The notes under the pieces were generated by a model. The model worked only from the letters and a program-made list of their open reading frames with translations. It was not told the origin of the DNA and did not search any database. The translations under genes were made by a program, and so were the position numbers. Shown here piece by piece: positions 37,335-47,174 of a stretch of DNA of 58,260 bases. Origin of the DNA: an uncultured beta proteobacterium. GTDB lineage: Bacteria; Pseudomonadota; Gammaproteobacteria; Burkholderiales; SG8-41. The stretch is from positions 1-58,260 of the forward strand of contig CADECM010000010.1 of assembly GCA_902825845.1 (NCBI GenBank), written 5' to 3'. How positions within the stretch are numbered: position 1 is the first letter of the stretch; each line of letters opens with the position of its first letter.

Positions 37335-38942
37335 TCAGTCGAATCGCGGCCGGAAGCGGTTGGTGATCGGATAGCGCCAGTCCTTGCCGTAACCCCGCGC
37401 GGTGATGCGAATGCCAACCGGCGACTGGCGGCGCTTGTATTCCGAAATGCGTATCAGCCTGACCACCTGCTCCACGGCGGCGCGCGGGTATCCTGCCGCG
37501 ACAATGTCGCGCGGACTCTTGTCACGCTCGACATACGCCTCGACAATGGCGTCGAGCACATCGTACGGCGGCAGACTGTCCTGGTCTTTCTGGTCGGGAC
37601 GCAATTCCGCCGAGGGCGCGCGGTCGATCACCCGCTGCGGAATCACCGGCGAAATCGTATTGCGATAGTTGGACAGGCGATACACCAGCAACTTGTTGAT
37701 GTCCTTCAGCACGGCAAAACCGCCCGCCATGTCGCCATAAAGCGTCGCGTAACCGGTGCTCATTTCGCTCTTGTTGCCAGTGGTCAGCACGATGGCGCCA
37801 CTCTTGTTCGACATCGCCATCAGCAGCGTGCCACGGATGCGCGCCTGAAGATTCTCTTCGGTGGTATCTTCTTTCAAACCCTGAAATTCATCGGCCAGCG
37901 CCTGCACGAACGCGTCATACATGGGCTTGATCGCGATTTCGACATAACGCACTTTCAGCGCCCCGGCCTCGGCGCACGCATCCTCGCGGCTCATGCCGGC
38001 GGTGTATTGCGACGGCATCATCACCGCCTTGACGCGCTCGGGCCCGATCGCATCAGCCGCCACAGCCAGTGTCAACGCCGAATCGATACCCCCCGACAAT
38101 CCCAGCAGCACGCCGGGAAAGCCGTTCTTGTTGACGTAGTCACGCACTCCCAGCACCAGCGCCTGATACACCTCGGCCTCCACCGACTGCGCAGGCGCGA
38201 TCGTGCCTGGTTGCGGTGATCCATTAAAAATATCAATAAAATCAATGACTTCTGAAAACGAAGGCGACTGATGCGCGAGCTTGCCGGCGGCATCCATGGC
38301 AAACGACGCGCCGTCAAACACCAGTTCATCCTGTCCGCCCACCTGATTGGCATACACCACTGGCAGGCCCGTTTCGGCGGCACGCTCGCGCACCACCTCG
38401 TAGCGCGTCTGCTGCTTGTTCATATGGTACGGCGAAGCGTTCAACACCAGCAGCAGTTGCGCGCCGGCGCGCCGCGCCGCAAGGGCGGCGGGTTCCTCCC
38501 ATACGTCAGCGCAGATATTCACGCCGATGCGCAAGCCCTCATGCTCGAATACACAGGGCGCCTCGCCCGAGTCGAAATAGCGCTCCTCGTCAAACACGTT
38601 GTAGTTCGGCAGCTTGCGCTTCAGATAGGTGGTCGCGATTCCGCCATCGCGCAGTATCGATGCCGCGTTGTAGCGCTTGCCGTTCACGCGATGCGGATGC
38701 CCCACCACCAGCGTGATGCCCTGCGCCTTGCGCGCCAGATCAGCCAGCGCGGCGGCGCAGGCATCATAGAAATCGTCACGCAGCAGCAGGTCTTCCGGCG
38801 AATAGCCGCTGATGGCCAGTTCCGTGGTCAACAACAATGAGGCACCGCCCGCACGCGCCTTGACCACCGCCTCGCCAATTTTGGCGGCATTGCCATCGAT
38901 GTCGCCGACCGTGTAATTCAGTTGTGCAATCGCCAATTTCAT
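37335..38942 (-). CDS. nadE: Glutamine-dependent NAD+ synthetase
   Basis: 535 residues. The N-terminal nitrilase-type glutaminase has its Glu-Lys-Cys triad in TTELAISGY, LKRKLPNYNVFDE and VNICADVWEE. The C-terminal synthetase has the ATP pyrophosphatase loop GLSGGIDSAL, TGNKSEMSTGYATLYGD and FRPRFD-type end. It converts deamido-NAD to NAD using glutamine. The linker between domains (SEVIDFIDIFNGS) is encoded by an AT-rich element at 38223-38251. glnB follows after 48 bp. Confidence 0.97.
   Translation of the reverse strand: MKLAIAQLNYTVGDIDGNAAKIGEAVVKARAGGASLLLTTELAISGYSPEDLLLRDDFYDACAAALADLARKAQGITLVVGHPHRVNGKRYNAASILRDGGIATTYLKRKLPNYNVFDEERYFDSGEAPCVFEHEGLRIGVNICADVWEEPAALAARRAGAQLLLVLNASPYHMNKQQTRYEVVRERAAETGLPVVYANQVGGQDELVFDGASFAMDAAGKLAHQSPSFSEVIDFIDIFNGSPQPGTIAPAQSVEAEVYQALVLGVRDYVNKNGFPGVLLGLSGGIDSALTLAVAADAIGPERVKAVMMPSQYTAGMSREDACAEAGALKVRYVEIAIKPMYDAFVQALADEFQGLKEDTTEENLQARIRGTLLMAMSNKSGAIVLTTGNKSEMSTGYATLYGDMAGGFAVLKDINKLLVYRLSNYRNTISPVIPQRVIDRAPSAELRPDQKDQDSLPPYDVLDAIVEAYVERDKSPRDIVAAGYPRAAVEQVVRLIRISEYKRRQSPVGIRITARGYGKDWRYPITNRFRPRFD
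38223..38251 (-). repeat. AT-rich dispersed element, copy l (inside nadE linker)
   Basis: The minus strand reads AAGTCATTGATTTTATTGAT with a T-rich tail, in frame, encoding the interdomain linker region of NadE where homologues vary. Confidence 0.6.
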
Positions 38943-39240
38943 GCCGCCAATATATCATCGGCGGCCGGAAAATTCGCCTCTCGCCTAACAGACCCGAGCG
39001 CGGGCGCCCGATCGCGCCCAACCACGGTTGAGCGCACCCAAAACGGTCAACCAGGTGAGGTCCCCGTACTTTCCCAAACTTTCCCCCATCATCATCGACC
39101 ACGGGTCGGGTGAGGGCGCATCGCCCGCGTCCAACGGCCGTTTTCTAGGTTAAACTGATCGCAATGATGCGAAATGCAACCGCCGGCCGCCCGTCCGACG
39201 ACGGGGCAGCCGGGGACACCCATTTCAGGATACTGATGCA

Positions 39241-39507
39241 ATGAGCACGTTCGAAACGATACGCGCGATGATTGTCGAGCAGTTTCAGTTGGACCCGGCG
39301 CTGGTCACGCCTGGAGCGACGCTGGAATCATTGAAAATTGACTCGCTGGCGACCGTGGAATTCCTGTTCCTGCTGGAAGATAAATACAAAGTGGAGGCGC
39401 CTTCGGAACACGCCGAATTGCGCACGGTGCAGGATCTGGTCAATGAGGTCGACCGTCTTGTTGCCGCCCAGCACGGCGGCAAGGCACGCGAAACAGATGC
39501 CGCATGA
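39241..39507 (+). CDS. Acyl carrier protein
   Basis: 88 residues with the phosphopantetheine attachment serine in LKIDSLATVEF (about S35) and normal helices (FETIRAMIVEQFQLD at the start, LRTVQDLVNEVDRLV at the end). ATG 39241 follows GATACTG; the ribosome site is weak. It overlaps the ketosynthase gene by 4 bp (ATGA), so they are coupled. It is not in a fab cluster, so it probably serves a special lipid or polyketide-like product rather than bulk fatty acid synthesis. Confidence 0.92.
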   Translation: MSTFETIRAMIVEQFQLDPALVTPGATLESLKIDSLATVEFLFLLEDKYKVEAPSEHAELRTVQDLVNEVDRLVAAQHGGKARETDAA

Positions 39508-40733
39508 AACGCGTCGTGGTAACCGGCATGGGGATATTGTCCCCTTGTGGAAACGATCCGCTGACGTTTTTTTCCAACCTGGTCGCCGCGCGCTCGGGCA
39601 TCGGCCACCATTCCAGAACGTTTCCTGAAGATTCAACGCCGTGGCTGACTGGCGAGATTCCGCCGTTCTCCACCGCGGGTTTCACCCCGATGCGACTCAA
39701 TACGCTGGATCGCACCACCCTGATTGCGCTGCTCGCGGCACGCCAGGCCCTTGCCGACGCCAATCTCACCATCGACGACAAGACGCGCGCGGGTGTGTAT
39801 TGGGGCACGGGGCTGGGTGGTGCCAACACCATGGAAGAATCGTATCGACAGTCTCTCGGGCACACTGCCAGAGCGCGCCTCAAACCGTCGACCGTCGTGA
39901 TGACCATGAACAACGCCGCGGCGTCGGAGATATCGCTCGAAACCGGCTTCAGTGGACCGGCCTATACCTACTCCGTTGCCTGCGCCTCGGCTGCCATCGG
40001 CATCGGCGAAGCCCTGCGCGCCATTCGTAACGGCTACTGTGATTGCGCTGTCGCCGGCGGCGCCGATTCACTGCTCACACTCGGTTCGCTCAAGGCGTGG
40101 CAGGCACTGCAGACGCTGGCGCGCGTAGACACTGCCAATCCCGGCTCATCCTGCCGCCCGTTTGCCGCGGATCGCTCCGGCTTTGTGTTGGCCGAAGGCG
40201 CCGGCGCACTGGTGCTGGAAGAAGCCGGCGCTGCCGTCGCGCGTGGCGCCGTCATTTATGCGGAACTTGCCGGCTTTGGCTCCACCAGCGACGCGTCGCA
40301 CATTACCAAGCCGTCGGTCGCAGGCCAGGCGCGCGCCATGCGCATGGCATTGGCGGATGCCGCGCTCGCGTGCGAAGACATCGGTTACATCAATGCCCAT
40401 GGCACCGCCACCACTGCCGGCGACGTGAGTGAAACTGACGCCATCAAGGCAGCCTTCGGGGCCACGGCCCTGCGCATTCCAGTGAGCTCCACGAAGGCAC
40501 TGCACGGACATGTCATGGGCGCTACGGGAGCCGTGGAACTGATCGCGGCATTGATGGCACTGCGCGAAAACACCCTTCCGCCCACAGCACATCTGCGCAT
40601 GACGGATCCCGCCTGCGATCTGGACTACGTGCCCAATACCGCGCGCAAGGTCGCGCATCTGCGCGCCGTCATGTCGAATTCGTTTGCCTTTGGCGGCAAT
40701 AACGCGGTGCTGATCGCCAGGCGTTTTACCTAA
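39504..40733 (+). CDS. Beta-ketoacyl-ACP synthase II-type (FabF-like)
   Basis: 409 residues. The condensing-enzyme triad is complete: Cys in YSVACASAAIG (about residue 160), His in NAHGTATTAGD and His in LHGHVMGATG. It elongates acyl chains on the ACP encoded just upstream, whose stop it overlaps. The pair lacks a dehydratase, reductase or malonyl transferase nearby, so those steps must be shared or absent. Its stop also overlaps by 4 bp with that of the convergent PAP2 gene. Confidence 0.92.
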   Translation: MKRVVVTGMGILSPCGNDPLTFFSNLVAARSGIGHHSRTFPEDSTPWLTGEIPPFSTAGFTPMRLNTLDRTTLIALLAARQALADANLTIDDKTRAGVYWGTGLGGANTMEESYRQSLGHTARARLKPSTVVMTMNNAAASEISLETGFSGPAYTYSVACASAAIGIGEALRAIRNGYCDCAVAGGADSLLTLGSLKAWQALQTLARVDTANPGSSCRPFAADRSGFVLAEGAGALVLEEAGAAVARGAVIYAELAGFGSTSDASHITKPSVAGQARAMRMALADAALACEDIGYINAHGTATTAGDVSETDAIKAAFGATALRIPVSSTKALHGHVMGATGAVELIAALMALRENTLPPTAHLRMTDPACDLDYVPNTARKVAHLRAVMSNSFAFGGNNAVLIARRFT

Positions 40734-41452
40734 GGCGCGCGCTGACGCTGGCAGGTGTCCCGGCTTACCGCGCGGCGGCACCATAGCGCCGCCAGCGCAA
40801 ACACCGTGCCTAACGCGAGCCCGGCGGCGACGTCGATAAACACATGCTGCCGGGTTGCCATGGTCGAATAAGCGATGGCGATAAACCACAGCACATTTAC
40901 GGCACGCATGATCGCTGCGGCCTGCATTTCCCGCAATACCCGCTCAAGCCAAATAAACGAAAAAGCCGCGCTCGCCACATGCAGCGACGGGCAGGCATTC
41001 GCGGCGGCATCGATGCCGTGCAGGATATCGAATCCCAGATAGGGCGTGCGATCGATGCCTGACGGCGCCAGCGTGGTGGGCCAGAAATGAAAAATCAGCA
41101 ATCCACCCGCGCACAGCGCGACGATCCATACGCCGAACATTACCAGTTCGCGCAGACCCAGCAATAGCGCCGGCGCCAGCGGCACGTAAATCCACAACGA
41201 CGCGTAGAGCAACAAGGCGGGCGGATAGAATGGCACCAGCGCGTCCACAACGGTTAACGGCATTACGGTCAGCGGGTATGCCGGATGACGCAATACGTGA
41301 AAATAGCCTTCAAAAAACACCCACATGATTGCGGTCGTGCCGATGCTCTTGAGCCAGAACAGCCGGCAAAAGCGTGGCCACAGCTGACGCTGCCAGGGCA
41401 AATGCCGCGTCGCCCGCGGCATCCCGCATTGCGCACTGTGATCGACATTCAT
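40730..41452 (-). CDS. PAP2-superfamily membrane phosphatase
   Basis: 240 residues with about five or six membrane segments (FGVWIVALCAGGLLIFHFW, AVNVLWFIAIAYSTMA, and others). Catalytic motifs: CPSLHVASAAF (motif 2 with SxxH) and STMATRQHVFIDVAAG (motif 3 with HxxxD). The family dephosphorylates lipid phosphates or transfers phospho-headgroups. Next to an ACP/ketosynthase pair and a methyltransferase, a lipid-remodelling role is plausible (inference). Confidence 0.85.
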   Translation of the reverse strand: MNVDHSAQCGMPRATRHLPWQRQLWPRFCRLFWLKSIGTTAIMWVFFEGYFHVLRHPAYPLTVMPLTVVDALVPFYPPALLLYASLWIYVPLAPALLLGLRELVMFGVWIVALCAGGLLIFHFWPTTLAPSGIDRTPYLGFDILHGIDAAANACPSLHVASAAFSFIWLERVLREMQAAAIMRAVNVLWFIAIAYSTMATRQHVFIDVAAGLALGTVFALAALWCRRAVSRDTCQRQRAP

Positions 41453-41566
41453 GGGACGTAATTTCCCGGCACCGGTGCCGCGCCGCCGCCAGCGTCACCA
41501 TGGGAGTGGGCTGCGCAAGCCAACGCGCCGTTTCCCGGTCCGCGCGCGAGCACACCGAACAACCCG

Positions 41567-42274
41567 TCAGCAGTCACTCAAGGGTTTCCGCGCAACCGCA
41601 TTGACCAGGGTTTCCTCCCGCTGCAGCGGCACCGGCAGGCCCATCCACTCCAGCACGCCAATGTCGGGGCGGCTCCACCACAAATAGGGCAGCGAAATCT
41701 TCTCGTCCGGAAGCTCAAAGCCCGCGGCACGAACCATCGCGACATATTCCGCGGCGGTCTTTTGCACGTCCATCGGATGGCGGAACAGCAAGCGTATGGG
41801 CAGTGAATGAATGTAGCGCCGCGTGGATTCCGCGAACAGGAGCACTCCGCCGGGTTTCAGCACGCGGTAGAACTCGGCCATCGCGGCTTCCTGTTCGACG
41901 ATATGATGAAACGTCTGATGGCAAAAAACGAGGTGAAAATCGGCATCGGGCAAATCCATGTGCGCCGCATTGACGGCGCGCAGACGAACGTCAATGTCGC
42001 AGCGGGCCGCCGCGTCGCCGGCGCGCGCGCCAATCCCGGGATCGGCATCCAAACCCACAATAACATCCGGCGCGAAGCGCCGCGCCAGCTCGGCAAACCC
42101 GTGGCCGAAACCGCAACCCACGTCCAGCACGCGCGGATACCGCCGCACATCCGCGGGCATCAAGCGCTGCAGATCGTCCAGCGCCCGGCACAGGACGCGC
42201 AGCCGCCAGGTGTCCGTTCGCAGAAACCAATTGCCGAACCGGGATTCTTCGATGAAAGGGGACGTCACGTACAT
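41567..42274 (-). CDS. Class I SAM-dependent methyltransferase
   Basis: 235 residues. The SAM site is VLDVGCGFGHGFAELA (motif I), then an acidic residue in VGLDADPG, motif II-like DADFHLVFCHQTFHHI and motif III VLKPGGVLLFAE. Substrate unknown: the UbiE-like arrangement allows a lipid or quinone. It is divergent from the FemAB-like acetyltransferase gene by 78 bp. Confidence 0.87.
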   Translation of the reverse strand: MYVTSPFIEESRFGNWFLRTDTWRLRVLCRALDDLQRLMPADVRRYPRVLDVGCGFGHGFAELARRFAPDVIVGLDADPGIGARAGDAAARCDIDVRLRAVNAAHMDLPDADFHLVFCHQTFHHIVEQEAAMAEFYRVLKPGGVLLFAESTRRYIHSLPIRLLFRHPMDVQKTAAEYVAMVRAAGFELPDEKISLPYLWWSRPDIGVLEWMGLPVPLQREETLVNAVARKPLSDC

Positions 42275-42352
42275 ATTGGTTCACTCGATCGTAACGAAGC
42301 GCATGACATTGTACGCGAAGCGCCACGCGCGCGGCACCGGCCGCGGAGTCGA

Positions 42353-43528
42353 ATGACGTACAATCCATCCTCCCAATACGTCCGCCCGGATTCACCCTTG
42401 AACGTTGAAATCGTCTCCACGCTGGCCGACATCGACCCCGTGCAATGGAACCGCCTGAATGGCGGCAACCCGTTCCTGCGGCATGAATTCCTGCATGCGT
42501 TGCACGAAACCGGCTGCGCTTGCGAACGCACCGGGTGGGCGCCGCGCTATCTGGCGGCCTTCGACGGCAAACGCCTCGCCGGCGCCATGCCACTCTACGT
42601 CAAATCCCATTCGCGCGGAGAATACGTGTTCGATTGGGCATGGGCCGATGCCTATCAACGCAACGGACTGGACTATTACCCGAAACTCCTGTGCGCCATT
42701 CCGTTCACCCCGGTGACCGGACCGCGCATTCTCGCGGAATCGGACCGCGTTGCGGAGCTGCTTGCATCCAAAGTACTCGACGTCGCGCGCGACAGTGACG
42801 CCTCCTCGCTGCATTGCCTGTTTCCGCCGGATGATCAGACGCAACGGCTGGCCGGCAAGGGCATGATGGTGCGCCACGGCGTGCAATTTCACTGGGTCAA
42901 CGAGGGCGATGCGGATTTCGAACAGTATCTCGCGCGCATGAATCACACCAAGCGCAAGAAAATCCGCCAGCAACGGCGCCGCGTGGTGGAAGCGGGCATC
43001 CGCTTTCGCTGGCTGGAAGGTGCCGCCATTACCCATGATGACTGGTCATTCTTCGCGCGCTGTTACACCCGCACCTACCGCGAGCATCATAATACGCCGT
43101 ACCTGAGCCGCGAGTTTTTCCAGCGCATCGGCGCCACCATGCCGGAAAACCTGCTGTTGATTGTTGCCGAGCGCGACGGACAGCCGATTGCCGCGTCGTT
43201 CAATGTGCGCGGCGCCGACCGCCTGTATGGCCGCTACTGGGGCGCGCTGGAGTACCACCCGATGCTGCATTTCGAAGCGTGCTATCACCAGACGATCGAG
43301 TATTGCCTGGCGCGCGGCATCCGGGTATTCGAAGGCGGCGCGCAGGGCGAGCACAAAATGGCGCGCGGTCTGATGCCGGTGCAGACCTCATCGGTCCACT
43401 GGCTGGCGCATCCGCAATTTTCCGAAGCGGTGGCGCAGTTCCTCGCACGCGAGACCCAGGGCATTGCACACTATATCGACGAGCTGCACGAGCATGCGCC
43501 GTTTCGCAGCGAAACCAAGGCCGGCTGA
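42353..43528 (+). CDS. FemAB-like GNAT-fold protein (peptidogalycan biosynthesis/DUF482-like)
   Basis: 391 residues from ATG 42353; a TTG at the LNVEIVST position is an alternative. Family features: NPFLRHEFLHALHETGCA at the start, HTKRKKIRQQRRRV in the centre, and GRYWGALEYHPMLHFEACYH with FEGGAQGEHKMARG near the end. The family has a doubled GNAT fold similar to FemAB aminoacyl transferases; its substrate is not established. A NUDIX gene follows after 40 bp on the same strand. Confidence 0.88.
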   Translation: MTYNPSSQYVRPDSPLNVEIVSTLADIDPVQWNRLNGGNPFLRHEFLHALHETGCACERTGWAPRYLAAFDGKRLAGAMPLYVKSHSRGEYVFDWAWADAYQRNGLDYYPKLLCAIPFTPVTGPRILAESDRVAELLASKVLDVARDSDASSLHCLFPPDDQTQRLAGKGMMVRHGVQFHWVNEGDADFEQYLARMNHTKRKKIRQQRRRVVEAGIRFRWLEGAAITHDDWSFFARCYTRTYREHHNTPYLSREFFQRIGATMPENLLLIVAERDGQPIAASFNVRGADRLYGRYWGALEYHPMLHFEACYHQTIEYCLARGIRVFEGGAQGEHKMARGLMPVQTSSVHWLAHPQFSEAVAQFLARETQGIAHYIDELHEHAPFRSETKAG

Positions 43529-43568
43529 ACCCCGTGTATAGTTACGGCTCTCAACACTCTGCCCTCTC

Positions 43569-44111
43569 ATGAAATTCTGCAGCAACTGCGGCGCCACCGT
43601 CGCATACAAAGTCCCCGAAGGCGATTCGCTGCCGCGCTATGTATGCGACGCGTGCACCACCATTCACTACCAGAATCCGCGCATGATCGTGGGCTGCGTC
43701 CCGCTATGGGAAGACAAGGTGCTGCTGTGCAAGCGCGCCATTGAACCGCGCCACGGCCTGTGGACCGTGCCGGCCGGCTTCATGGAAAACGGCGAAACGC
43801 TGGATGCGGGCGCCGCGCGCGAAACGCTGGAGGAAGCCTGCGCGCGCGTGGAAATCAGTTCACTCTACGCCGTTTACAGCATTCCGCACGTCAATCAGGT
43901 CTACCTGCTGTTTCTCGCAAAATTACTGGATCTGAATTTCAGCGCAGGGTCAGAAACCCTGGAAGCACGGCTGTTCCGCGAGGATGAAGTGCCCTGGGAT
44001 CAACTCGCCTTTGCCACCGTGCGCAACACACTCACGCATTACTTCAGCGACCGCGCACGCAAGCACTTCGGCTTTCACGTGGGAACGATCGCACGTCCCC
44101 CGGCACGGTAG
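43569..44111 (+). CDS. NUDIX hydrolase with N-terminal zinc ribbon
   Basis: 180 residues. A four-cysteine zinc ribbon (C4, C7, C26, C29) precedes the NUDIX fold. The NUDIX box spans GFMENGETLDAGAARETLEE and then ACARV; the usual Gly near its end is Ala. The layout resembles NudC-like NADH pyrophosphatases or ADP-ribose pyrophosphatases, but at 180 residues it is shorter than NudC. It should cleave a nucleoside diphosphate linked to another group, needing Mg or Mn. Confidence 0.9.
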   Translation: MKFCSNCGATVAYKVPEGDSLPRYVCDACTTIHYQNPRMIVGCVPLWEDKVLLCKRAIEPRHGLWTVPAGFMENGETLDAGAARETLEEACARVEISSLYAVYSIPHVNQVYLLFLAKLLDLNFSAGSETLEARLFREDEVPWDQLAFATVRNTLTHYFSDRARKHFGFHVGTIARPPAR

Positions 44112-44138
44112 CGCCCATGTGCGCGCCCGGCGGCCACG

Positions 44139-45308
44139 TCACACAGCCCGCAGCGCATCGACGATATTCAGCCGTGCCGCGCGGAACGCCGGCAAAAACC
44201 CGCCGACGAATCCCATGATCACCGCGAACAGCAACGTCCGCACGACGATGCCCGGTGTCAGAATGAAACGAAACGACAGGTCGGCAAAGGTCTGGAAGTT
44301 GATCGTTGAAAACGAGGCCAGTTGCATCAGGGCGGCCAGCGCCAGCCCTGCCACGCCGCCAACGATGCCGAGCAGCAACGCTTCCGCGAGAAAAGCCCAC
44401 AGCACGGCGCCGCGCCGGAAGCCCAGTGCGCGCAGCGTGCCGATCTCGCCCACGCGGCTCGCCACCGACGCGTACATGGTGATCATCGCGCCGATCATCG
44501 CGCCGATGGAAAAAATCACCGACAGCGTGAGGCCAAGCACGTTGATAAACGTCGACAACGCCTTGGACTGATCACTGTAAAACGTCTGTTCGGGTTTCAT
44601 TTCCTGTGCCAGGCGCGGATCCTCGCCCACGTCGGCGCGGAACGCTTCAAAGCGGGAGCTATCGGCGAGCCGCACCACCATGGCCGAATACGCATTGCGG
44701 CGAAACGCCTGCATCAACTGATCGGCATCGCCCCATACTTCGGAATCAAAGCCGCTGCCGCCCGCGTCGAACACGCCCACCACCGTCCACTCGCGCTGCG
44801 CAAAACGCAGCCGCTGGCCAATGCCAGTATCGTTGAAGCGCGCGGCAATACTGCTGCCGACAATGACTTCCGAGGTGCCGGGGTGAAACAGGCGGCCTGC
44901 CTTGATTCTGACTTGCGGCCGCAGCAGGAATCCCATATCCGAGGTGCCGCGAATCACCACATTCGACGGTTTGTTATCGCCCTGGCGCAGCAGCGAAATC
45001 AACACCACCGTCTCTTTCGACACCATGCGGCGGCCCTGCGCGCCAATCGCCACCGCGGGATGCATTTCGATGATGCCCGCCTGATCGCGCGCGATGCCGC
45101 TCTGGATCTCGGTCTCCGCGCCCTTGCGAATGATCACTGCATTGTCCAGTTCCCCGGTCGTCACCAGCGTGCGTTTCAGGCCTTCGTCCATCATCAGCAC
45201 CGTGGCGAACACAAACACCACCAGCGCCAGCCCCCCTGCAGTCAGGAGGGTGGTGAGCCGCCGCGACCACAAATTGCGCGCAATATAGTTGAGCGGCACG
45301 CCCATCAT
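44139..45308 (-). CDS. ABC transporter permease, FtsX/MacB-type (second)
   Basis: 389 residues from ATG 45308, overlapping the upstream permease stop by 4 bp (ATGA); the longer open frame has no matching content. One N-terminal membrane segment (GGLALVVFVFATVLMM), a periplasmic MacB-like core domain, and three C-terminal segments (VIFSIGAMIGAMITMYASVA onwards) with the FtsX coupling region VGEIGTLRALGFRRG. It pairs with the permease at 45305-46459 as a heterodimer. Confidence 0.92.
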   Translation of the reverse strand: MMGVPLNYIARNLWSRRLTTLLTAGGLALVVFVFATVLMMDEGLKRTLVTTGELDNAVIIRKGAETEIQSGIARDQAGIIEMHPAVAIGAQGRRMVSKETVVLISLLRQGDNKPSNVVIRGTSDMGFLLRPQVRIKAGRLFHPGTSEVIVGSSIAARFNDTGIGQRLRFAQREWTVVGVFDAGGSGFDSEVWGDADQLMQAFRRNAYSAMVVRLADSSRFEAFRADVGEDPRLAQEMKPEQTFYSDQSKALSTFINVLGLTLSVIFSIGAMIGAMITMYASVASRVGEIGTLRALGFRRGAVLWAFLAEALLLGIVGGVAGLALAALMQLASFSTINFQTFADLSFRFILTPGIVVRTLLFAVIMGFVGGFLPAFRAARLNIVDALRAV

Positions 45309-46459
45309 CCCACCGCCCGCAGCCCTTCGACGATGCGCACGCGCGACGCCTGCAATGCCGGCACAATGGCGGCCACGATACCCACCGCTGCCGCGCACAA
45401 CACCTGTGCCATCAACGTGGTCTGCGACACCGCAAAAATCGGGAACAGGCCGCCTGCCGCCTGCTTGAATCCGGCGGCCGCGTAGGGCGTTAGCCACAGG
45501 CCAAGTCCGCCGCCCACCGCGCAGATGGCCAGTGATTCGCCCAAAATCAGCACGGCGATATAGCCGGGACCAAACCCCAGCGCCTTTAACGTCGCATATT
45601 CCGCGGTGCGCTCGCGCGCGCTCATCGCCATGGTATTGGCCATCACTGCCAGAATAATCAGAATCACCACATAGGAAACCACCCGAATCGCGGCAATGAT
45701 TTCATTCGACATCGAGACAAACGACAGTTGAAACGCCTGTTCGGTTTCGGTCAGCGTTTCGGCGGTCGAATTGGCGAACTGCGCATCCACCGCGCGCGAA
45801 ATCGCCGCGGCTCGCTCGGGCGCGTCAATGCCGACGATGTAGACTCCGACCTGATCGGCGCGGCGGCCCGGGCGCGTGCGCTGCCATTCATTCAGATACG
45901 CCCAGTGAAACAGCATCTGACGGGTGATCTTGGTCTCGTCGGCGCCGTCAAAAATGCCGCGCACCACGAACTGCCAGTCGCCGCTGTATATCGTGCCCCG
46001 GAGCGGCACCACATCGCCGACCTTGAACCCGTACTGATCCGCCAGCTGCCGCCCCACCAGCGCGCCCCTGCGGTCGCGCAGCCAGGCCTGACGGTCCGCT
46101 TCGGGCGTCACAAACTCCGCATACAAATCCAGGTAGTTCGCGCTGACCGCGAACTGCGGAAAGAAATTTTTCGGTTCCTTGTAGATGCCGCCGAACCACG
46201 TCGAACGCGCCACCGTGGTCACACCCTCAACCGCGCGGATGCGCGATTCATAGCTCAGCGGCAGCTGAAATGCCAGCGAGATCGCGCTGCGCGTGATCAG
46301 TCGCGTTTTGGATGCCGCGTCCGCGCCGGCGTACCAGGCATCGACCACAGTCTGCAACAAACCATAGGCAAGCACGGCGATCAGCAGCCCGAACACCGTG
46401 AGACCGCTGCGTATTTTGTGGCGCAGCGCGTTTCGGGTGATGAGTTTGAGCGCGTGCAT
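45305..46459 (-). CDS. ABC transporter permease, FtsX/MacB-type (first)
   Basis: 384 residues with the FtsX layout: one N-terminal membrane segment (SGLTVFGLLIAVLAYGLLQ), a periplasmic domain, and three C-terminal segments with the coupling region RTAEYATLKALGFGPG. It starts 8 bp after the ATPase stop. Such permeases work by mechanotransmission with a periplasmic adaptor rather than by moving solute through the membrane domain. Confidence 0.92.
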   Translation of the reverse strand: MHALKLITRNALRHKIRSGLTVFGLLIAVLAYGLLQTVVDAWYAGADAASKTRLITRSAISLAFQLPLSYESRIRAVEGVTTVARSTWFGGIYKEPKNFFPQFAVSANYLDLYAEFVTPEADRQAWLRDRRGALVGRQLADQYGFKVGDVVPLRGTIYSGDWQFVVRGIFDGADETKITRQMLFHWAYLNEWQRTRPGRRADQVGVYIVGIDAPERAAAISRAVDAQFANSTAETLTETEQAFQLSFVSMSNEIIAAIRVVSYVVILIILAVMANTMAMSARERTAEYATLKALGFGPGYIAVLILGESLAICAVGGGLGLWLTPYAAAGFKQAAGGLFPIFAVSQTTLMAQVLCAAAVGIVAAIVPALQASRVRIVEGLRAVG

Positions 46460-46467
46460 GGTCGGGC

Positions 46468-47157
46468 TTAAATGGTCGGCGGTTCCAGCATCAACTCGCC
46501 TTTGTCCAGATAGATCAGCCGGCGCGCCGTGCGCGCGGCATGCGCGTCGTGGGTGACCATGATGATGGTGGTCGACAACTCGGCGTTAAGCCGTTGCAGC
46601 ATGGCCAGAATATCGGCGGCGGACTGCCGGTCGAGATCGCCTGTCGGCTCATCCGCCACGATCAGCACCGGATCGGCAATGACCGCGCGCGCAATCGCAA
46701 CGCGCTGCTGCTGTCCGCCCGACAGTTCGGACGGATAATGGTCCTTGCGGTCGGACAGCCCCACCAGCGACAGCGTCAGCTCCACGCGCTCGCGGCGCTC
46801 GGCGCGCGACAACCGGGTCAGTGTCAATGGCAGCTCGATGTTTTCAAAAGCGCTCAACACCGGCATCAGATTGTAGAACTGAAAAATGAAACCCACGTTG
46901 CGCGATCGCCAGTCGGCCAGTTCGCCTTCGCCCAGCGCGGTGATGTCCAGCCCGCCGACGCGCAAATGCCCGCTGTCGGGTTTGTCGATTCCCGCGATCA
47001 GGTTGAGCAGCGTGCTCTTGCCGGAACCCGATGGCCCCATCAGCGCGGTGAACTCGCCGCGCTGGATGTCGAGCGTGATGTCGGTCAGTACCGGCACGAT
47101 TTGTCCGCCGCGCCGGTACGACTTGGCCAGGTTGCGGATCTCTACGACAGGTTGCAC
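46468..47157 (-). CDS. ABC transporter ATPase, MacB/LolD-type
   Basis: 229 residues. Walker A GPSGSGKST, Q-loop IFQFYNLMPVLSAFENI, signature LSGGQQQRVAIARA, Walker B VLIVADEPTGDLD, H-loop MVTHD. The sequence is typical of the MacB/LolD subclass. It stands between the adaptor (17 bp) and the first permease (8 bp). Confidence 0.95.
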   Translation of the reverse strand: MQPVVEIRNLAKSYRRGGQIVPVLTDITLDIQRGEFTALMGPSGSGKSTLLNLIAGIDKPDSGHLRVGGLDITALGEGELADWRSRNVGFIFQFYNLMPVLSAFENIELPLTLTRLSRAERRERVELTLSLVGLSDRKDHYPSELSGGQQQRVAIARAVIADPVLIVADEPTGDLDRQSAADILAMLQRLNAELSTTIIMVTHDAHAARTARRLIYLDKGELMLEPPTI

Positions 47158-47174
47158 GCCATTGCCGCCGCAGA

